NCBI GenBank assembly: GCA_964019055.1
Contig: OZ025216.1
Span: 4,624,001 to 4,688,000 of the forward strand
Source of the DNA: Anthopleura xanthogrammica
Taxonomy: Eukaryota > Cnidaria > Anthozoa > Actiniaria > Actiniidae
DNA length: 64,000 bases
Reading direction: 5' to 3'
Shown here piece by piece: positions 35,408 through 46,530 of this stretch. Each line of letters begins with the position of its first letter. Positions within the stretch are counted from its first letter, which is position 1. The notes beneath the pieces were generated by a model. It searched no databases and was not told the DNA's origin. It saw nothing but the letters and a program-made list of their open reading frames with translations. The translations under genes and the position numbers were made by a program.

Positions 35408-36238
35408 CTATTGCCAACATAACCTGGGTTTTCCAGGTAATCTTGAATCGTTTGTACCATCTACTCTTCCTGGACCTAGTCTTCCTGCCCTTCTACCATC
35501 AGTGCCCTTGTTAACCTGCCGAATTCCAGCCCCGCTAGCCTTATTTCTTCTTTGACACTCATTATCAAAACTTCTGTTGCAACTATGACCCAGAGATGAT
35601 TTTTGCCTTCGCTTTGCGTAACACATACTCTTGCTTAATGTTTCCATGGCAACGTCTGCTCTTCGAAACATTCGTTCCAGGCATTCGTCGTTTGTACGTA
35701 AACTGGAATGCAAAGTGTGTACATCCATAAAATCAGTTATATCTGTAATGATTGGCTGTATAGGTAAAGAGTTCCTCGAGTGACAACTATCCATTGATTC
35801 TGTTTCTCTATTCAGTGAACTATTGCAAACTTCGTTAAAAATTAACATATTTTGTTCTGCTTTGGATTTCTCTTGCTCTTTCTTGACAGATTTTACAGCT
35901 ATGAACTGATTTCTATTTGTTTCTTTATCATTGCTATGTTTTTCGTGTCGAAAATCGGATTCTTCGTCACGTGACTTTGGAATTTGAACAGCGACAGACA
36001 AAAGTCTTCTTTCCGTATTCCTCTTCATTGTCAAAATTTTTTCGCCTTCTGAAATATCTTTCTTGCTCATATTTATACCAATCTTTGGTATCTGAGGATT
36101 TTTCTCTTGTGGTTCTGGACACTGTTTAGAGTAGTAATCTTTTCTGCATTCCCAATATTTATTTGTTGATTCTTCTTGTTTGTCATTCTTCAGTGTGTCT
36201 AGGTCGTTTGAAGTCAGTTTTGAGCAACAAGTACCCAT
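35408..36238 (-). CDS. Hypothetical protein with N-myristoylation/palmitoylation signal, 276 aa
   Basis: Single open frame. The frame is open further upstream, but the Met at 36,238 gives MGTCCSKLTS: Gly2 with Cys4, Cys5 and Ser6, a classic N-myristoylation site with adjacent palmitoylation cysteines, so I chose this start over the Met 13 codons earlier. The protein would be tethered to membranes. The rest is hydrophilic, Lys/Glu/Ser-rich and without a recognised domain; the stretch DFMDVHTLHSSL...ECLERMFRRADVAMETLSKSM may be helical. The C-terminus is Gly/Arg-rich and may be intron read-through rather than coding, since its DNA is partly duplicated at 34,906-34,972. It is divergent from GORAB, 1.2 kb away. 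No orthologue is recognised. Confidence 0.6.
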   Translation of the reverse strand: MGTCCSKLTSNDLDTLKNDKQEESTNKYWECRKDYYSKQCPEPQEKNPQIPKIGINMSKKDISEGEKILTMKRNTERRLLSVAVQIPKSRDEESDFRHEKHSNDKETNRNQFIAVKSVKKEQEKSKAEQNMLIFNEVCNSSLNRETESMDSCHSRNSLPIQPIITDITDFMDVHTLHSSLRTNDECLERMFRRADVAMETLSKSMCYAKRRQKSSLGHSCNRSFDNECQRRNKASGAGIRQVNKGTDGRRAGRLGPGRVDGTNDSRLPGKPRLCWQ

Positions 36239-37403
36239 TTTCCCACTTTTTTTTTTATCAGTTTGATGTAAATACACAAAATGGATCCAGCAAGATGGTT
36301 CTAATTAGAACTGTCTATGACGTTCCCTTTGGGTAGCAGTTTGCATATACCAAGGAACGTTGCTCGCGCACATGTTTGTTCTCACGTCGAAACCTTGAAG
36401 ACTGGACTAATGGGACTAATGGTGAGTTGACTAAACAAATACCTTAACGGGAGAAACACTACACGTTGTAAAAACAAATTTAATCAAAAACAAAAGAAAG
36501 AAGAAGAACCTTATGACTGGAGGTACAATTTAGTGAAATGTTAAAGGAATATAAGCAAAGCTGTTCTAAAATCTTACAACTAGCCGACCTGGCGGGCTGA
36601 AAGCATCGAAAAAAGCAAGTTAATTATTCTTGTAAAAATCATGAAAAAGAGGACTGTAGAATTGATGAATAATTAAGAAATTAAGTTTACTAAAGTCTAA
36701 ATTTAGTTAAGTCTTGTCTGAAATAAACACGAGAATGAACCATCTTACCTTGCAATATATAAGTTTAATGAAGTCATTCCACTCCTCACGCGTAAGCGAT
36801 CGGCATGGTGGTTCATCCTCATCTTAAAATGGCTTCATTGAATTTTAAAAACAAACTATAAGGTCAGAAATTATTTTCATGATGTAAATCTTTACCTAAA
36901 ACATTATCTCTGATTTACGAAATTAATTTTAGGATCTCATGTACTGTAAAAACGAGCAGTCAAGATCTATTCTCTGATTGGCTCAATATTTAGTTTTGGC
37001 GAGATTTTTAGTCACGCAACATCACATTAAAAAACTACCTTTTTTATAGAAAATACCACGAAAACCACTACTTATTTATCTAGCTATTTGAAATCCACTG
37101 ACTCTTTAAGTAAAATGCATTCAAAAACGTTTTTAGTCAGTATTGTTTTCACAGGCTATTTGCGTGACGATAGTTTCCTTGCGTGACAAGAATGTGTGAA
37201 AATATGCGACCGTGAAACCCGTTGGGGATCTGAGAACAAGTTGATGTGTCAACATGGCGGCGGTCCTGGTTCTGGACTGACTCACAAAAGAACTCAAAAA
37301 CAATGTTTTTTGTTACGAAATGAAGGCCTTTTTTCACCTTTCCTGGGAATATTCTAATCTTCTGTCCCTAGTCTAGTTATCTGAAGAGTTTTATCACCAG
37401 AGA

Positions 37404-40121
37404 ATGGCCGGTTGGGGTGGATTTTCGGAGCAAGATCTTCATCGGATGAAGAAAGATCACTTCACAGAGCCTCTAGGGAGAGGAGAACCCGAAGAAAAAC
37501 CTGAAAATATCAAAAAAGCGAATATAAATCCAGGCTCTAAAAGAACAAAACCAAGAGAAAAGATAAGGACTAAAGCTACGACTTCTAAGAAGAACTCCAA
37601 TGAGAAGCAAAGCGCAAATGAGACAAACGGAAAAAGTGGTGAAATTTTGGAGAACTTTGCAGAGTTTGAAGTTGAAAATTCGACTCCAGAGTGTGAAAGA
37701 AATACGGTTGAAGTGGAAGAAAACTCAAAAACTCAGGAGAAAGTGGATTCAGGAAATGTTAATGATAGTGAAGAAAGTGTTCCTGATATAATATTAGAGC
37801 CAGAAAGGTAGATCTATAATGAAAAGTGAATTTTACTATTAAAGTATAGTATACATTAGTTCAAGAGGACATGGCAGAATAGTTTTTGTTTGCGAATCAG
37901 TAGTTATTCATCGGCCATATTGATTCCTGATAATACCTGCTGGCTTTTTTAGCACGGTTTCATAAAATCACGAGCAGGAAGTGGCATTCAGGGCTCACTC
38001 TGTTCTTACAGCTCTACCTTTGGGGCTCGCATGAGGTAATGCAAGCAATAATAGCAGTCAGCAGATATTATCAGAAATCCATATGGCCGATGAATAAGTC
38101 CTGATTCCCCCCCAAAAAAACATTCTGCCTTGCTCCCTTGATTAGCTTTACCAATGCTTCATAGAGCAGATGTGGTAACCATGGTAACATTAAAAGTACA
38201 CCCATTTTCATAATTGTGACCAAGATCGTTGGGAATATGATTGACAGGCTGCCAAAAACCTTGTTGTCTTGAGTAATAGCAAGTTATCTTGGTAAGATAA
38301 TTATGAAAATAGGTATAAAATAATATTGATGGCTTCACTTCAGATCAAACTTATTTTAACTCTGAAAAGTTACATAATTCTTCTCTGATTTATGTTAATT
38401 TAAATATCTTTGTTAACAGAATACAGGCCATTGAACTGTCAGCTCTGAAAAAAATGCAGCAAAAACAAAAGGAAATCGAAGATCAGAATAAACTGAAGAA
38501 AGCAGCTATCCAAGAAACCATAAAAACAAGGTATTACTTAATGCTTATTAAATAACAAGGGAATCAGAATTTTCTGGGGGGAGTCTGGAAGGGCAAGAAA
38601 CTCCTCAGGAGATTTGGTAATCTAACTTTGTGTGGGATATTAATTTGATACATAGCAGGTCCTCAGCTCTTTTTGCCCCCCTTTTTTCAATTATTATACA
38701 ACTCTGCTCTTTCTGCTATTGATTTAGCTGCTAGCTATATCAATGCTTCTGTTTCTGCTTCTGCTGCTAGGAGCCTTAAAATACAGGGGGGGCAGGGTTG
38801 GATCTTTGATGGACTAGCATACTACCATTACTCTGACCTCTACCACTGCCACTACCAACACCTCTACCCCTACATAACCTTAACCACTACGACTACTACT
38901 ACATCTACCACTATCATTACCTTTTAATATTTCTTGTTTTAAATGGTCCTATTTTGTACTTGAATAAAGGTTCAAAAAGACAAAAGCTGAGGCTCAAGTT
39001 CTCAAAGTTGTTCAGCAAGAAGTGGCTCATTTAGACAGCCTACTGTCAGCTGATGTTGCAATACTTAGAGATACAATAGAAGATGCTACCAGGGATTACC
39101 ACCATGCAATGTAAGGCTTAAAATCTCAGTTATAGTTATCTCAGGGCGGTGTAGCTATAGTGTGCTCACCTCTAACCTCTGAGCCAACAGGGCTCCTCTC
39201 CTTAGTTTTGATTCCTGGTCTTGGCATTACACGTGAGCTCTCTCCTTTCATTGGAGGGTTTTCTTGTTTTTCTTCCACAAAACCCATTGCTTCTTCAATC
39301 TGTGTGTTAGTCACACCCTGTAGATAAGCCTAGAGTTCACAGCATTTGCAATAACTGCTCTTATGAAATAACTGTCATAAATCTCCCTTCCTGATGGTTG
39401 GGGGCACATCAAAAATAGGCATTTTTGTGTTCCAAAAATGTTTAAAAACTTATTTGTTAGAATTTTGGACATTTCTCCAGGTTTTTGATTTCAAAAGTTT
39501 TTCTGTTTCCTAGTGAACAGTTTAGACTGGTAATTAAGGCAAACGCACTCAAAAGGTGCCCTTTCTTACAGGTGGTTTCGGCAGATACATTCACTGATTT
39601 AACACAGCCTATCATTTTACACTGTATACAGGATAGAAAATTTTCTTCCTTGACATATTGGAGTATGTTTTGATACTATATTTTTCTTTTGTTATCTTTG
39701 TCACAGGAAAAGATATGAACAGGCAGAAGCTGAATTTGTTGCAGCTAAGATAGAATTACACCGAAAAAGTGAGAGAAAGGAGCTACTGACAGAACACCTG
39801 TATGCTATAATCCAACAAAATGAAGAAAGGAAAGCTAAAAAGTTAGAAGAATTGATGGCAAAACTAAATCTATCTGACAGTGAAATTCAACTGGGTGAAA
39901 AAAGTACTAATATTGCTGGACATAAAATGGCATCCCAAACTACTCCGACAAATGATTATGAAAGTGAAGTAGAGACATTAAAAATGGATGAAAAAAAAGT
40001 ATGTGAAATAGATGGAAAAGTTCAACTTCCTGGAGAAGTGGAAAAGGGAACCCTACAACAAGTTGAAGCTGAAGTAAAAGTGGAAGAAATCAGAAATAAA
40101 ACTACAGAAGGAAATGATTAA
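37404..40121 (+). CDS. GORAB: RAB6-interacting golgin (GORAB/SCYL1BP1), 356 aa, four exons
   Basis: Exons 37404-37807, 38420-38530, 38970-39110 and 39707-40121 join with correct phases into 1,071 nt. The N-terminus ([20 protein letters not shown]) matches the start of vertebrate GORAB (WAGFSEEELRRLK). Residues about 40-130 are low-complexity and charged. From about residue 136 a long coiled coil follows, including the family's best conserved block [13 protein letters not shown] and [10 protein letters not shown] in exon 4. Human GORAB is similar in length. Known role: a trans-Golgi protein that binds RAB6 and SCYL1 and supports COPI recycling. The C-terminal 80 residues are acidic and unconserved. 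AATAAA motifs occur just after the stop (40,133 and about 40,164). Confidence 0.93.
39140..39330 (+). mobile_element. Degraded SINE in GORAB intron 3
   Basis: A tRNA-like head (ggtgtagctatagtgtgctc, then ttttgattcctgg) is followed by a body (gagggttttcttgtttttct) shared with 32,285-32,570 and 51,380-51,530. Confidence 0.5.
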
Positions 40122-40815
40122 AAATGAGATGAAATAAAACAAGTATACTGGAAAGAGATAGTAAAATAAAGGACACAATGAATATGGATTTTATCAAGCA
40201 GTTTTTATGCTGTAAGACATATTTTCCAGTTTCTCGGAAATTTTCTATTACTAATGTCAAGGTTTTATACAGGTTATATTATGGATTTTTATGTAAATAG
40301 AGCATGGATATAAACATGGGAAATTTGAAAAAATATTTTTGGGTGGAAGTTAAAAAATTGTATGGTAGATAAGCAATCAATGATTTGTCGTAACAAAATT
40401 TTCATCAAAAAATTTTATTGCTAACATTTTGTTATAATTTTTGCACCTACGGTAATAATAATTTGTATTTTGATAATATATTGTCATTTATGTTTTATAA
40501 AAATTATTACCATACACTCCCACATCACAGATAAGGTGCAGTAATACAAGCAACAAAACAGTGCAACTTGTTGTGCAACTTTGTTGCATTGCATGTTGAC
40601 CATATTACCACCTCACTGACACAAGTTGTCACACAAAAAAAGACAATGTTGCAAGTTGTGGTTGCTTGTTGCAAAAAGTAGAAAGTGCTTCTACTTTTTG
40701 CAACAAATTTTTGTAACTTGCAACATTGATTTGATCCCCCTTGCTAATTTTTAAGGAATTTTGCAACAATTCTTTTGCTCATTACCCTATGTATGGTTGA
40801 ATTGAGAGATGTTGT
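40122..40815. other. Convergent 3' region between GORAB and the dehydrogenase
   Basis: Holds both 3' untranslated regions. The part at 40,550-40,740 is rich in ttgcaac/gttgcaa motifs and forms inverted repeats, such as ttgttgcaaaaagtagaaag and its near complement around 40,665-40,708. It resembles the caacatgcaacaaaac ends of the element at 61,752-62,005. No exon is seen. Confidence 0.55.
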
Positions 40816-43800
40816 TTACATTTGTGGATCCAATAGGATTTTGCATCCTTGTGCATTGAATAGAAGCTGAAAAGCCTGCAAGAAAAAAACAAGTTATCAG
40901 ATATTAGGAACCTCTAATATCTTGACGAAACGATATGGAGGGACGTTGGGATCAACATTTTCATCGAAATTGGGGGTGGGGTGGGATCTAAAATTTTGCA
41001 GTTTTGCAAATGATGGGGGGGGGAAGGGAGGGGTTTAAAAAATTAAAAGTTTCAGGTTTAACCCATACCCTATTTTTTGTACATGAATTCCATTTCCAGG
41101 AAACTAATCATACCTACCTGTCCAAAGGAATAGAATTGAAATTGCCAAGCCATGGTAAGAGTGCAAGGATAATTAACACTTAAAGGTACCAACTCTAAAA
41201 CAATTTATTTATCTATGAGTGCGAAGTGACAGAAGTCAGATTTTAAACCATAAAAGGTACGACAAGCATCCCTGCCCTTTTCAAATTAGAACCCCCCCCC
41301 CCCCCCCCCCGGGGTCTCCTGGAATTGGACAAGAAGTATGCAAATACATACCTCTTCAAATCTACTCATTGGTATTTCATGAGTTATCAGGGGGCTGATG
41401 TCGACTCTGTAAATATAAGAAAATAAGATTAATAAACAAGCTCAGACTAGAGCCACAGGGAGCAACTACATACAGTTCAGTTAGTAAGTGTGCTGCCATC
41501 TAAACCGCCGCTAAGGAATGTAGTAGATCCATGACCCTTGATATTTGTGAGGATGATCATTGATGTCTATGGGCGTGACCAATTTTTGTGGGCGCGACTG
41601 TTAATGTTTGCGGGCAAGCCTGTTGATGTTTGTGGGTGTGACAATGGCATGTTTTTTCTTGCATTTTCACAGTTCGAGGGTTTTCATAGTATTTTGCTCA
41701 ACAAAACATTGGAATGACGTCATCAAGGTTAGTGCATGGACACTGAACACATGTAGAAAGGATGCACATGAGCAATGGAATGTCCTTAAGCTACCTTAAG
41801 TAATTTAGTGATATATTCCAACATACTTGTTCTGGTAAATAAGCTGCTCAGATTTCTCCCACGTACTGAAGATTTTCCGACCATGTACAGTTTTCAGGGT
41901 GATAGATTTGAAGATGATATCTCTCAAGACATTCTCCACATGAAGGGGTTGCTGAAGGAAGAGAACCATTATTCTTAATAACCAGATTATATCTGCTCAA
42001 GGTTGGAATTAGCAGGGCTGTAGCACCTACGGGGGCCAGGGGCCCTGTACCCCCCCCCCCCAGTTTTCCTTAGATAAGTAAGGCAACTATGGAATTAAAT
42101 ATTCATTTTTTTTATGATCACTTGTTGCATGGTGACTTTGTGCCCCCCCCCCAGTTTTTCAAGGCCCTGTTTAGGTACAGCCTGAGCTGTGACAGACAGA
42201 CAGACTCTCGTATGAGGGATGACAGTAATGAAAACACAAGGAGCCCAATTAAAAACTTCATCATGATATACATTTTTTTTCTAAATTTTCTAGGACTATA
42301 TCATTCTATATCATCAGTATTGCACAATCTGATTTTTTCAAGAAATATCTCTTAATTTTCATACAGTACGAATATATACCAAATATTGACTGCTAACATC
42401 TTAGTGAGTGAGTGAGCAAGTGACACATTTGCATATTCAGACCCCTTGCAATAGGTGGTTTCTACGATTCACATATCTGCAAGTTAAAAAGGTTGAATCA
42501 GGAGCCTACCTTTGGTAGACCAACTAGAACTATCCTTCCTCCTTTTCTAAAAATATGAAATGCAAAATTTTTATTAAAAAAACTGGGGAAAGTTTCAGTC
42601 AGTTACTAGTTAATTTTACTCCTTCAAAAGTGAATGAATTAATAATCATGAATAATTAGTACCTAAGAAATGAGAAACTGCCGTTAACCATCAGTGCGGC
42701 ACCAGAACATTCAATCACTCTTCCTATACCATCCCCTGACGTCTCTTGAAACACTAAAGAAATTTGATAAAATATTTTAAATATTGCATCAAGAGGAAAT
42801 ATTTTATTCTTGGGGCACATCAGGGGTTGTACCTTGTGGTAGCTAAATTATTGTAAAGAATGGTCTGAACCCAGGTGAATGGATTTTTATCGAAGTAACA
42901 ATATTTGTCGAAGAAACAATATTTGTATTATGATCATCCGGGTGGATGTAGTCCTGAGAAGGACTGTTTGATGTGACTGACGTTTTGACAACCTGAGCGG
43001 AAGTCATCTTCAGAGTCAAGTGAAGGATAAAGTCAGATAGGTCATATTTATACTGCCGTTACACAATACCACAATTACCTGGTGTTGCATAATTGGCGGT
43101 GTCGGTCTAATTAGAGTGCATAGCTAAATTACCTAATTCCTTGAGGTCTTCTGTTTTGCTGTTTATGACTTTATGTGCTCCCATTGCTGTTGCTTTATCT
43201 AGTCTATACTGTATAATGTCTGTAGCAATGCTATCAGAAAATACAAAATGTAATGATCAACAAACTTAAAAAAATAAAGTTTTAAAATCAAGGTGCATCA
43301 TAAAGAAAACTCCAGTTTTAAGTTCTGTGTTGTAAGACAATGTTTAATAATCCCCTTCACAGTTCCCTGCGCCATCTTGAAAGGTAGCCGTGCCTTTGCA
43401 TTGAAGCGAGATGAATGTTGAGCTCGCAACGATAGAGACTTTTTTTTAACACTTTGGACAATTATTATTCACAAGTCTCTATCACTGCAAGCTTATCGTT
43501 CGTCTCGCTTCGATGCAAAGACCCGGCTACTGTTCAAGTTGGCGCAGAGAACTGTTAAGGGGACTATTCATGCATGTACCTACATTTTTGTAGCTCCCAT
43601 TGCCTTAGCAATTCCTATTGCCATTAATCCAATGGGTCCGCATCCTAAGAAAAAGCATCACAAGCATCAATATAAAATGAAACACACTGTTTGATCACCA
43701 CATACACTATGGTATGTGCACCCATGAAAATCTAGGCAGCTGTATCACAGACTATACAGTGTGGCACATGGATGACATGTGACGTGTGGTTTGGCCTCTT

Positions 43801-46096
43801 TTTGGACCATGACTCATGTAATTCAAAAATAATTACTGAAGTACGTGATTCATGAATTTCAGTCTTGTAAAGAAAGGTCTGAACCCAGGTGAATGTATAT
43901 TTATCGAAGTAACAATATTTGTCGAAGAATTTCAGTCTATTATGATGCATGATCTGCTTAGTTGAAGACTGTGATTCTTGAAAATTCGCATTACACCCTC
44001 AATCTAACCTCCACCTTGACTATGTTATCAAATTACCAAGAACAAGAACTGATTCCCCGGCAGGCTTCAGAGCTTCCATGGCTTGATGTGCAACACCAAA
44101 TGCTGTTATTTGAAAAAAAAACTGTCATCCAAAATGGTTTGTAGACCATCCACTAATGATGATTTCTTAAATTCTTAAATTTTCTTATATTTAATTGTTG
44201 ACAGAGTTGCTTTGACGTCACATGAAAGGGGTCTTCTATACTTACGTTCTAACAAGCAAGCCTTCTTTGAATCAATATCAGTCTTCAGAATATAAGCATA
44301 TCTAGCTGGGATGACTGTGTATTGGGAGCAACCTGGACAATAGAAGAAGCAAAATGAAAATTTATAAACAATTTTATCATCATCATTATCAACATCATCT
44401 GCAGTCTGCTTACACACCTCCATACATTGTGCCCCTTCCATGGCCATACTGGTTCAGGTTTTGGCAAATGTGTCTTTGGTCTGTGGCATTTAAAATAGAT
44501 AGGAATTCAAAGATGAATAATTAGTAGATGAAGTAAAGGAAGGATTGGTGGGTGGGATGGGATGAGAGAGATGAATATAGATGACAGGGGTGCATAGCTT
44601 CCTTTATGCAAATACACATGTATGCGTACTTGAGAAATCCACAAATTTTTCAGAATTGTTCCCCCCCCCCTGTAATAATTGATAAGTATTTGGATCAAAA
44701 TGAATAAATTCGAATGAATAATTTTGGGATAGAGGGGTCGATGGATGGATAGCATAAAATGGATGGATGGATAGGATAGGATAAAATGGATGTATGGATG
44801 GATGGATAGGATAGGATAAAATGGATGGATGGATGGATGGATGGATGGATGGATGGATGGATGGATGGATGGATGGATGGATGGATGGATGGATGGATGG
44901 ATGGATGGATGGATGGATGGATGGATGGATGGATGGATGGATGGATGGATGGATGGATGGATGGATGGATGGATGGATGGATGGATGGATGGATGGATGG
45001 ATGGATGGATGGATGGATGGATGGATGGATGGATGGATGGATGGATGGATGGATGGATGGATGGATGGATGGATGGATGGATGGATGGATGGATGGATGG
45101 ATGGATGGATGGATGGATGGATGGATGGATGGATGGATTGATAGATGTCAGATCAATGGATGAATGAAATGACAGGGAAAGAACAGGTGCATGGGTGGAA
45201 ACAATATCACGTATGGATTTAAAGTGTCTTAAATAAAATAAACAAAGTCTTTTAAAAATGAATTAAACCAAAAGCAAAATACCATGTAAGCACTGATAGC
45301 ATTTGCCACAGTAAAAGTGATTCTCGCAACACACACGTTGTCCAACCTTGTATTCATCTCCACATCCTGGACCAACCTTAACGACCTTTGCAACACAATC
45401 AAGTCCAAAAAGCACAATTTGAAAAAAAAAGTTTGTGAAATGTTATTATTCTCCAAGTACATGAAACAACACATAAAACTGCTGCCTCTATTATTCCTTC
45501 ATCTCCCTCCATCCCAAGGGGCCCGGCCCCCTCCTCCCCCCAATCCTCCATCGTGCTGGCCGTTTTGGTTGGCCGTATTATTTGGTTGGCCGTTTTTTTG
45601 CTGGATGTTCTGAAAACGGGTTTTGCCCCCCCCCCCCCCCCAAGGCAAAATCCCGGCTACACCCCTGCATCCATTCAGGCTTACCTTTCCTCTTCCCCTC
45701 ACGACCACTGCACAACCAGCACAACCCTTCCAAAAATCACATGACACTCACAAGTTTTACAAACAATGATAGAAAAGAATCAAAACTCATACCTCACCAA
45801 CGCATTCATGGCCAGGAATAAAAGGTAGAGTAGCTATTGCCTTTGCGACTGAGAAAAAAAAATGTGGACGTTAATTTTTTCACTAGGAGACGACAGTGAA
45901 GAAGGAGAACTTCATAGAACTGCTCCACAAGCTTACTTTCATTCCATTTGTATAAACTTATGTCTGAACCGCATATTGAAGAGAACAGTACTTTAACCAG
46001 CAGTTCTCCCTCGCCTGGCACTGGTATTGGCATTTCTTTGTATTCATAGCCTTCACTTTCTGTCTCTTTGATCAGAACCTTCGTCTTGTCTGCCAT
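40816..46096 (-). CDS. Medium-chain zinc dehydrogenase, threonine 3-dehydrogenase-like, 353 aa, 13 exons
   Basis: Exons, 5' to 3' of the gene: 45937-46096, 45793-45848, 45283-45385, 44418-44480, 44246-44332, 44037-44102, 43584-43644, 43133-43230, 42663-42753, 42510-42546, 41827-41951, 41352-41406, 40816-40875. They total 1,062 nt with perfect phase and no stop. The start MADKTKV is preferred over an in-frame Met 17 codons earlier. Catalytic-zinc residues Cys42 (SICGSD) and His67-Glu68 (PGHECVGE); four structural-zinc cysteines at 98, 101, 104 and 112 with bacterial Tdh spacing; Rossmann motif [10 protein letters not shown]; later blocks [21 protein letters not shown] and VHGRKIF.TWEK match bacterial L-threonine 3-dehydrogenase most closely. 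The position of the Tdh relay histidine (CGTDVH) is Ser47 here. Expected reaction: NAD(P)-dependent oxidation of a secondary alcohol; sorbitol or butanediol remain possible substrates. Confidence 0.9.
41020..41340. repeat. Dispersed repeat and C-tract in the last dehydrogenase intron
   Basis: Contains aaaaggtacgacaagcatccctgccctttt and a run of 22 C residues near 41,289. It is similar to the block at 27,115-27,240 (reverse orientation) in intron 7 of the 788-codon gene. Confidence 0.45.
42860..43080 (-). mobile_element. Fragment of a Penelope-like or retrozyme-type repeat
   Basis: This intronic repeat holds a hammerhead-like core (next entry) and a perfect hairpin (gtcctgagaaggac, 42,951-42,964). 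A 55-bp piece of it (ggtctgaacccaggtgaatg, then atttgtcgaaga) is repeated at 43,875-43,930 in another intron of the same gene. No reverse transcriptase is present here. Confidence 0.5.
42974..43018 (-). ncRNA. Hammerhead-ribozyme-like motif (Penelope-associated type)
   Basis: On the minus strand, in order: stem I strand tgact (43,018-43,014), core ctgaaga (CUGANGA type, 43,013-43,007), a stem II hairpin closing tgac/gtca, then aaaac where GAAAC is expected, then gtc and the complementary stem I strand agtca (42,978-42,974). The very short stem III matches the small hammerhead variants known from Penelope-like elements. The G-to-A change in the GAAA box would probably inactivate this copy. Confidence 0.55.
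43348..43569. mobile_element. Inverted-repeat element family X in a dehydrogenase intron
   Basis: Ends ccccttcacagttccctgcg and the near complement ...aactgttaagggg; inner arms share gtctctatc / gatagagac and cgtctcgcttcgatgcaaag. The second copy (57,712-58,257) is interrupted by another element. Confidence 0.8.
44753..45139. repeat. (ATGG)n microsatellite, about 80 uninterrupted repeats
   Basis: From 44,821 to 45,139 the tetranucleotide ggat repeats without a single interruption; interrupted copies extend left to about 44,736. It lies in intron 3 of the dehydrogenase. Reading frames through it (MDGW repeats) are artefacts. Confidence 0.98.
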
Positions 46097-46530
46097 CTTG
46101 AACCACAGGGTACCCAACAACCAGGTTAAGAAATGGTCAAGGAACAAAGACTAGAAGTAGGGAGGGGGAGGGAGGGGTGGTTATGGAAAGTACGAGATGA
46201 AGATCCCGTAGTTATTGTATTTCTGTTGTATTACTATTCAATATACTGAGAAAAAACCTGGAAAATCTTTAGGTTATTTTTACTAAAAAGTTGGGAACGA
46301 AGATAAAAAAGTTTTTGAAGAGATCACGTCACCATCGTTCACTCCAACTTTAAAATAGTCAAAGTGATTTTTTTTTTTAAACGTGAATTTAGATTAAATT
46401 TGATAATTCTTAATCATTTTTATCAATAACGGATATTTTTCAAGAGCATTTAGAAATATCTCTTGCGATTTACTTGTTCAAGTTCAATTCTTCATTGCGG
46501 GTTGCCTGTGTCCTGAGCAAAAAATCCAAC
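46097..46530. promoter_or_regulatory. Divergent promoter between the dehydrogenase and KIFBP
   Basis: The two start codons lie 434 bp apart in opposite directions, so a shared bidirectional promoter is likely (inference). No TATA box is obvious. The core cAACATGGCgg around the KIFBP start is a good initiation context. Confidence 0.5.

Noticed and set aside
44175..44467. Separate 90- and 60-residue minus-strand genes
   Set aside because: They are read-through of two exons of the dehydrogenase in and out of frame.
44821..45167. Three overlapping frames of MDGW repeats
   Set aside because: Translation of the (ATGG)n microsatellite.
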